DNA from: Thiotrichaceae bacterium UBA973
GTDB taxonomy: Bacteria; Pseudomonadota; Gammaproteobacteria; Eutrophobiales; Eutrophobiaceae
DNA length: 64,000 nucleotides
Direction of reading: 5' to 3'
Assembly (NCBI GenBank): GCA_002292815.1
Contig: DBBX01000010.1
Coordinates: 1 to 64,000 of the forward strand
Of the stretch, positions 63,626 through 64,000 are shown one piece after another (position 1 is the stretch's first letter; the number at the start of each line of letters is the position of its first letter). The translations under genes and the position numbers were made by a program. The notes below the pieces were generated by a model, which had not been told where the DNA came from, made no database searches, and saw nothing but the letters and a program-made list of their open reading frames with translations.

Positions 63626-64000
63626 ATGCAAATTAAAATTTTGCTTCAGACAATTCGCGTACCTTTTCTCGTGTTAACACCGGTCTGTATCTTTTTAGGG
63701 GTTAGCACTGCATACGCAATCCATCCTCCGATTGATTTATTTACAGTCATAATAATATTATTCGGTGCTATTGCCGCTCATATTAGTGTTAACACGCTTA
63801 ATGAATACTATGACTTTAAGAGTGGCTTGGATCTGATTACCAAGAAAACAGCTTTTAGCGGTGGTAGCGGAGCGTTGCCAGATAATCCTGACATGGCCAA
63901 ATCAGTATTAGTTCTTGGTTTGGTATCGTTAGCGGCGACGATTATCATCGGCGTGAGTCTTGTGCTTGAACATGGTATGGAAATTATGCCGATTGGTTTA
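63626..64000 (+). CDS. UbiA-family prenyltransferase, truncated by the window end
   Basis: The last 375 bases are an open frame of 125 codons from an ATG at 63626 to the edge with no stop. The first part contains hydrophobic helices (TPVCIFLGV, VIIILFGAIAA) and the signature NTLNEYYDFKSGLD. This is the NDxxDxxxD-type Asp motif of UbiA/MenA prenyltransferases, with Asn-x2-Tyr-Tyr-Asp. Such enzymes attach polyprenyl chains to quinone precursors. The rest lies outside the window, so ubiquinone, menaquinone or haem-O type cannot be told. Confidence 0.8.
   Translation, partial: MQIKILLQTIRVPFLVLTPVCIFLGVSTAYAIHPPIDLFTVIIILFGAIAAHISVNTLNEYYDFKSGLDLITKKTAFSGGSGALPDNPDMAKSVLVLGLVSLAATIIIGVSLVLEHGMEIMPIGL

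Overview
The window is a densely packed bacterial chromosome segment of roughly 40% G+C. It carries about 58 protein genes, with no rRNA, tRNA, CRISPR array, insertion sequence or phage gene that I can see. The gene set points to a gammaproteobacterium: topoisomerase IV parE/parC, xseB-ispA, hrpA, hslR, ampG, a full-length mazG, an Lpp/OprI-like alanine-rich lipoprotein and a BamE-like protein. I cannot name the order or genus. Codon use and base composition look even across the window, so there is no clear sign of recent transfer.

Layout. 0-2 kb: L-2-hydroxyglutarate oxidase and an orphan ParA ATPase, converging. 2.2-6.6 kb: a minus-strand molybdenum-cofactor operon moaA-fdhD-mobA-mobB-moeA, which implies a molybdo/tungsto formate dehydrogenase elsewhere. 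A lone moaB lies at 27 kb. 6.7-11.6 kb: ampG-CYTH pair, a small secreted basic protein, a SelW-like protein, and a PP2C phosphatase fused through a membrane segment to a formylglycine-enzyme-like domain. 11.8-18.7 kb: hrpA, followed by a Kef-type antiporter, a membrane-anchored protein, an AhpD-like/Rieske fusion and an AzoR-like flavoprotein. 18.8-23.1 kb: moxR-DUF58-tgpA operon. 23-33 kb: nitroreductase, MATE exporter, glutathionyl-hydroquinone reductase, hslR, moaB, a phytase-like secreted protein and a two-gene RND pump. 33-40.5 kb: L,D-transpeptidase, Lpp-like lipoprotein with a strong terminator, PLP aminotransferase, HNH nuclease, mazG, folE2, ispA and xseB. 40.5-45.6 kb: a decayed gene remnant, parE (TTG start) and parC.

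45.7-61.2 kb is the most unusual part. It combines a PQQ-type quinoprotein lipoprotein that lacks two expected active-site acids, an amidohydrolase with an internal twin-arginine signal, an Asp/Asn beta-hydroxylase-like protein and an acyl-CoA ligase. These are followed by a fused isobutyryl-CoA mutase (IcmF) and a BtuF-like cobalamin-binding protein without a signal peptide. On the opposite strand sits a three-gene 2-oxoacid dehydrogenase unit (E1 alpha, E1 beta and a free-standing lipoyl domain with no E2 acyltransferase). A luciferase-like flavin monooxygenase and a sugar-isomerase-like TIM barrel complete the set. I infer that this is a catabolic region for a branched or hydroxylated carbon compound; the substrate is not evident from the sequence.

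The window ends with a secreted hypothetical protein, a HerA-like DUF853 ATPase and the first 125 codons of a UbiA-family prenyltransferase that runs off the edge.
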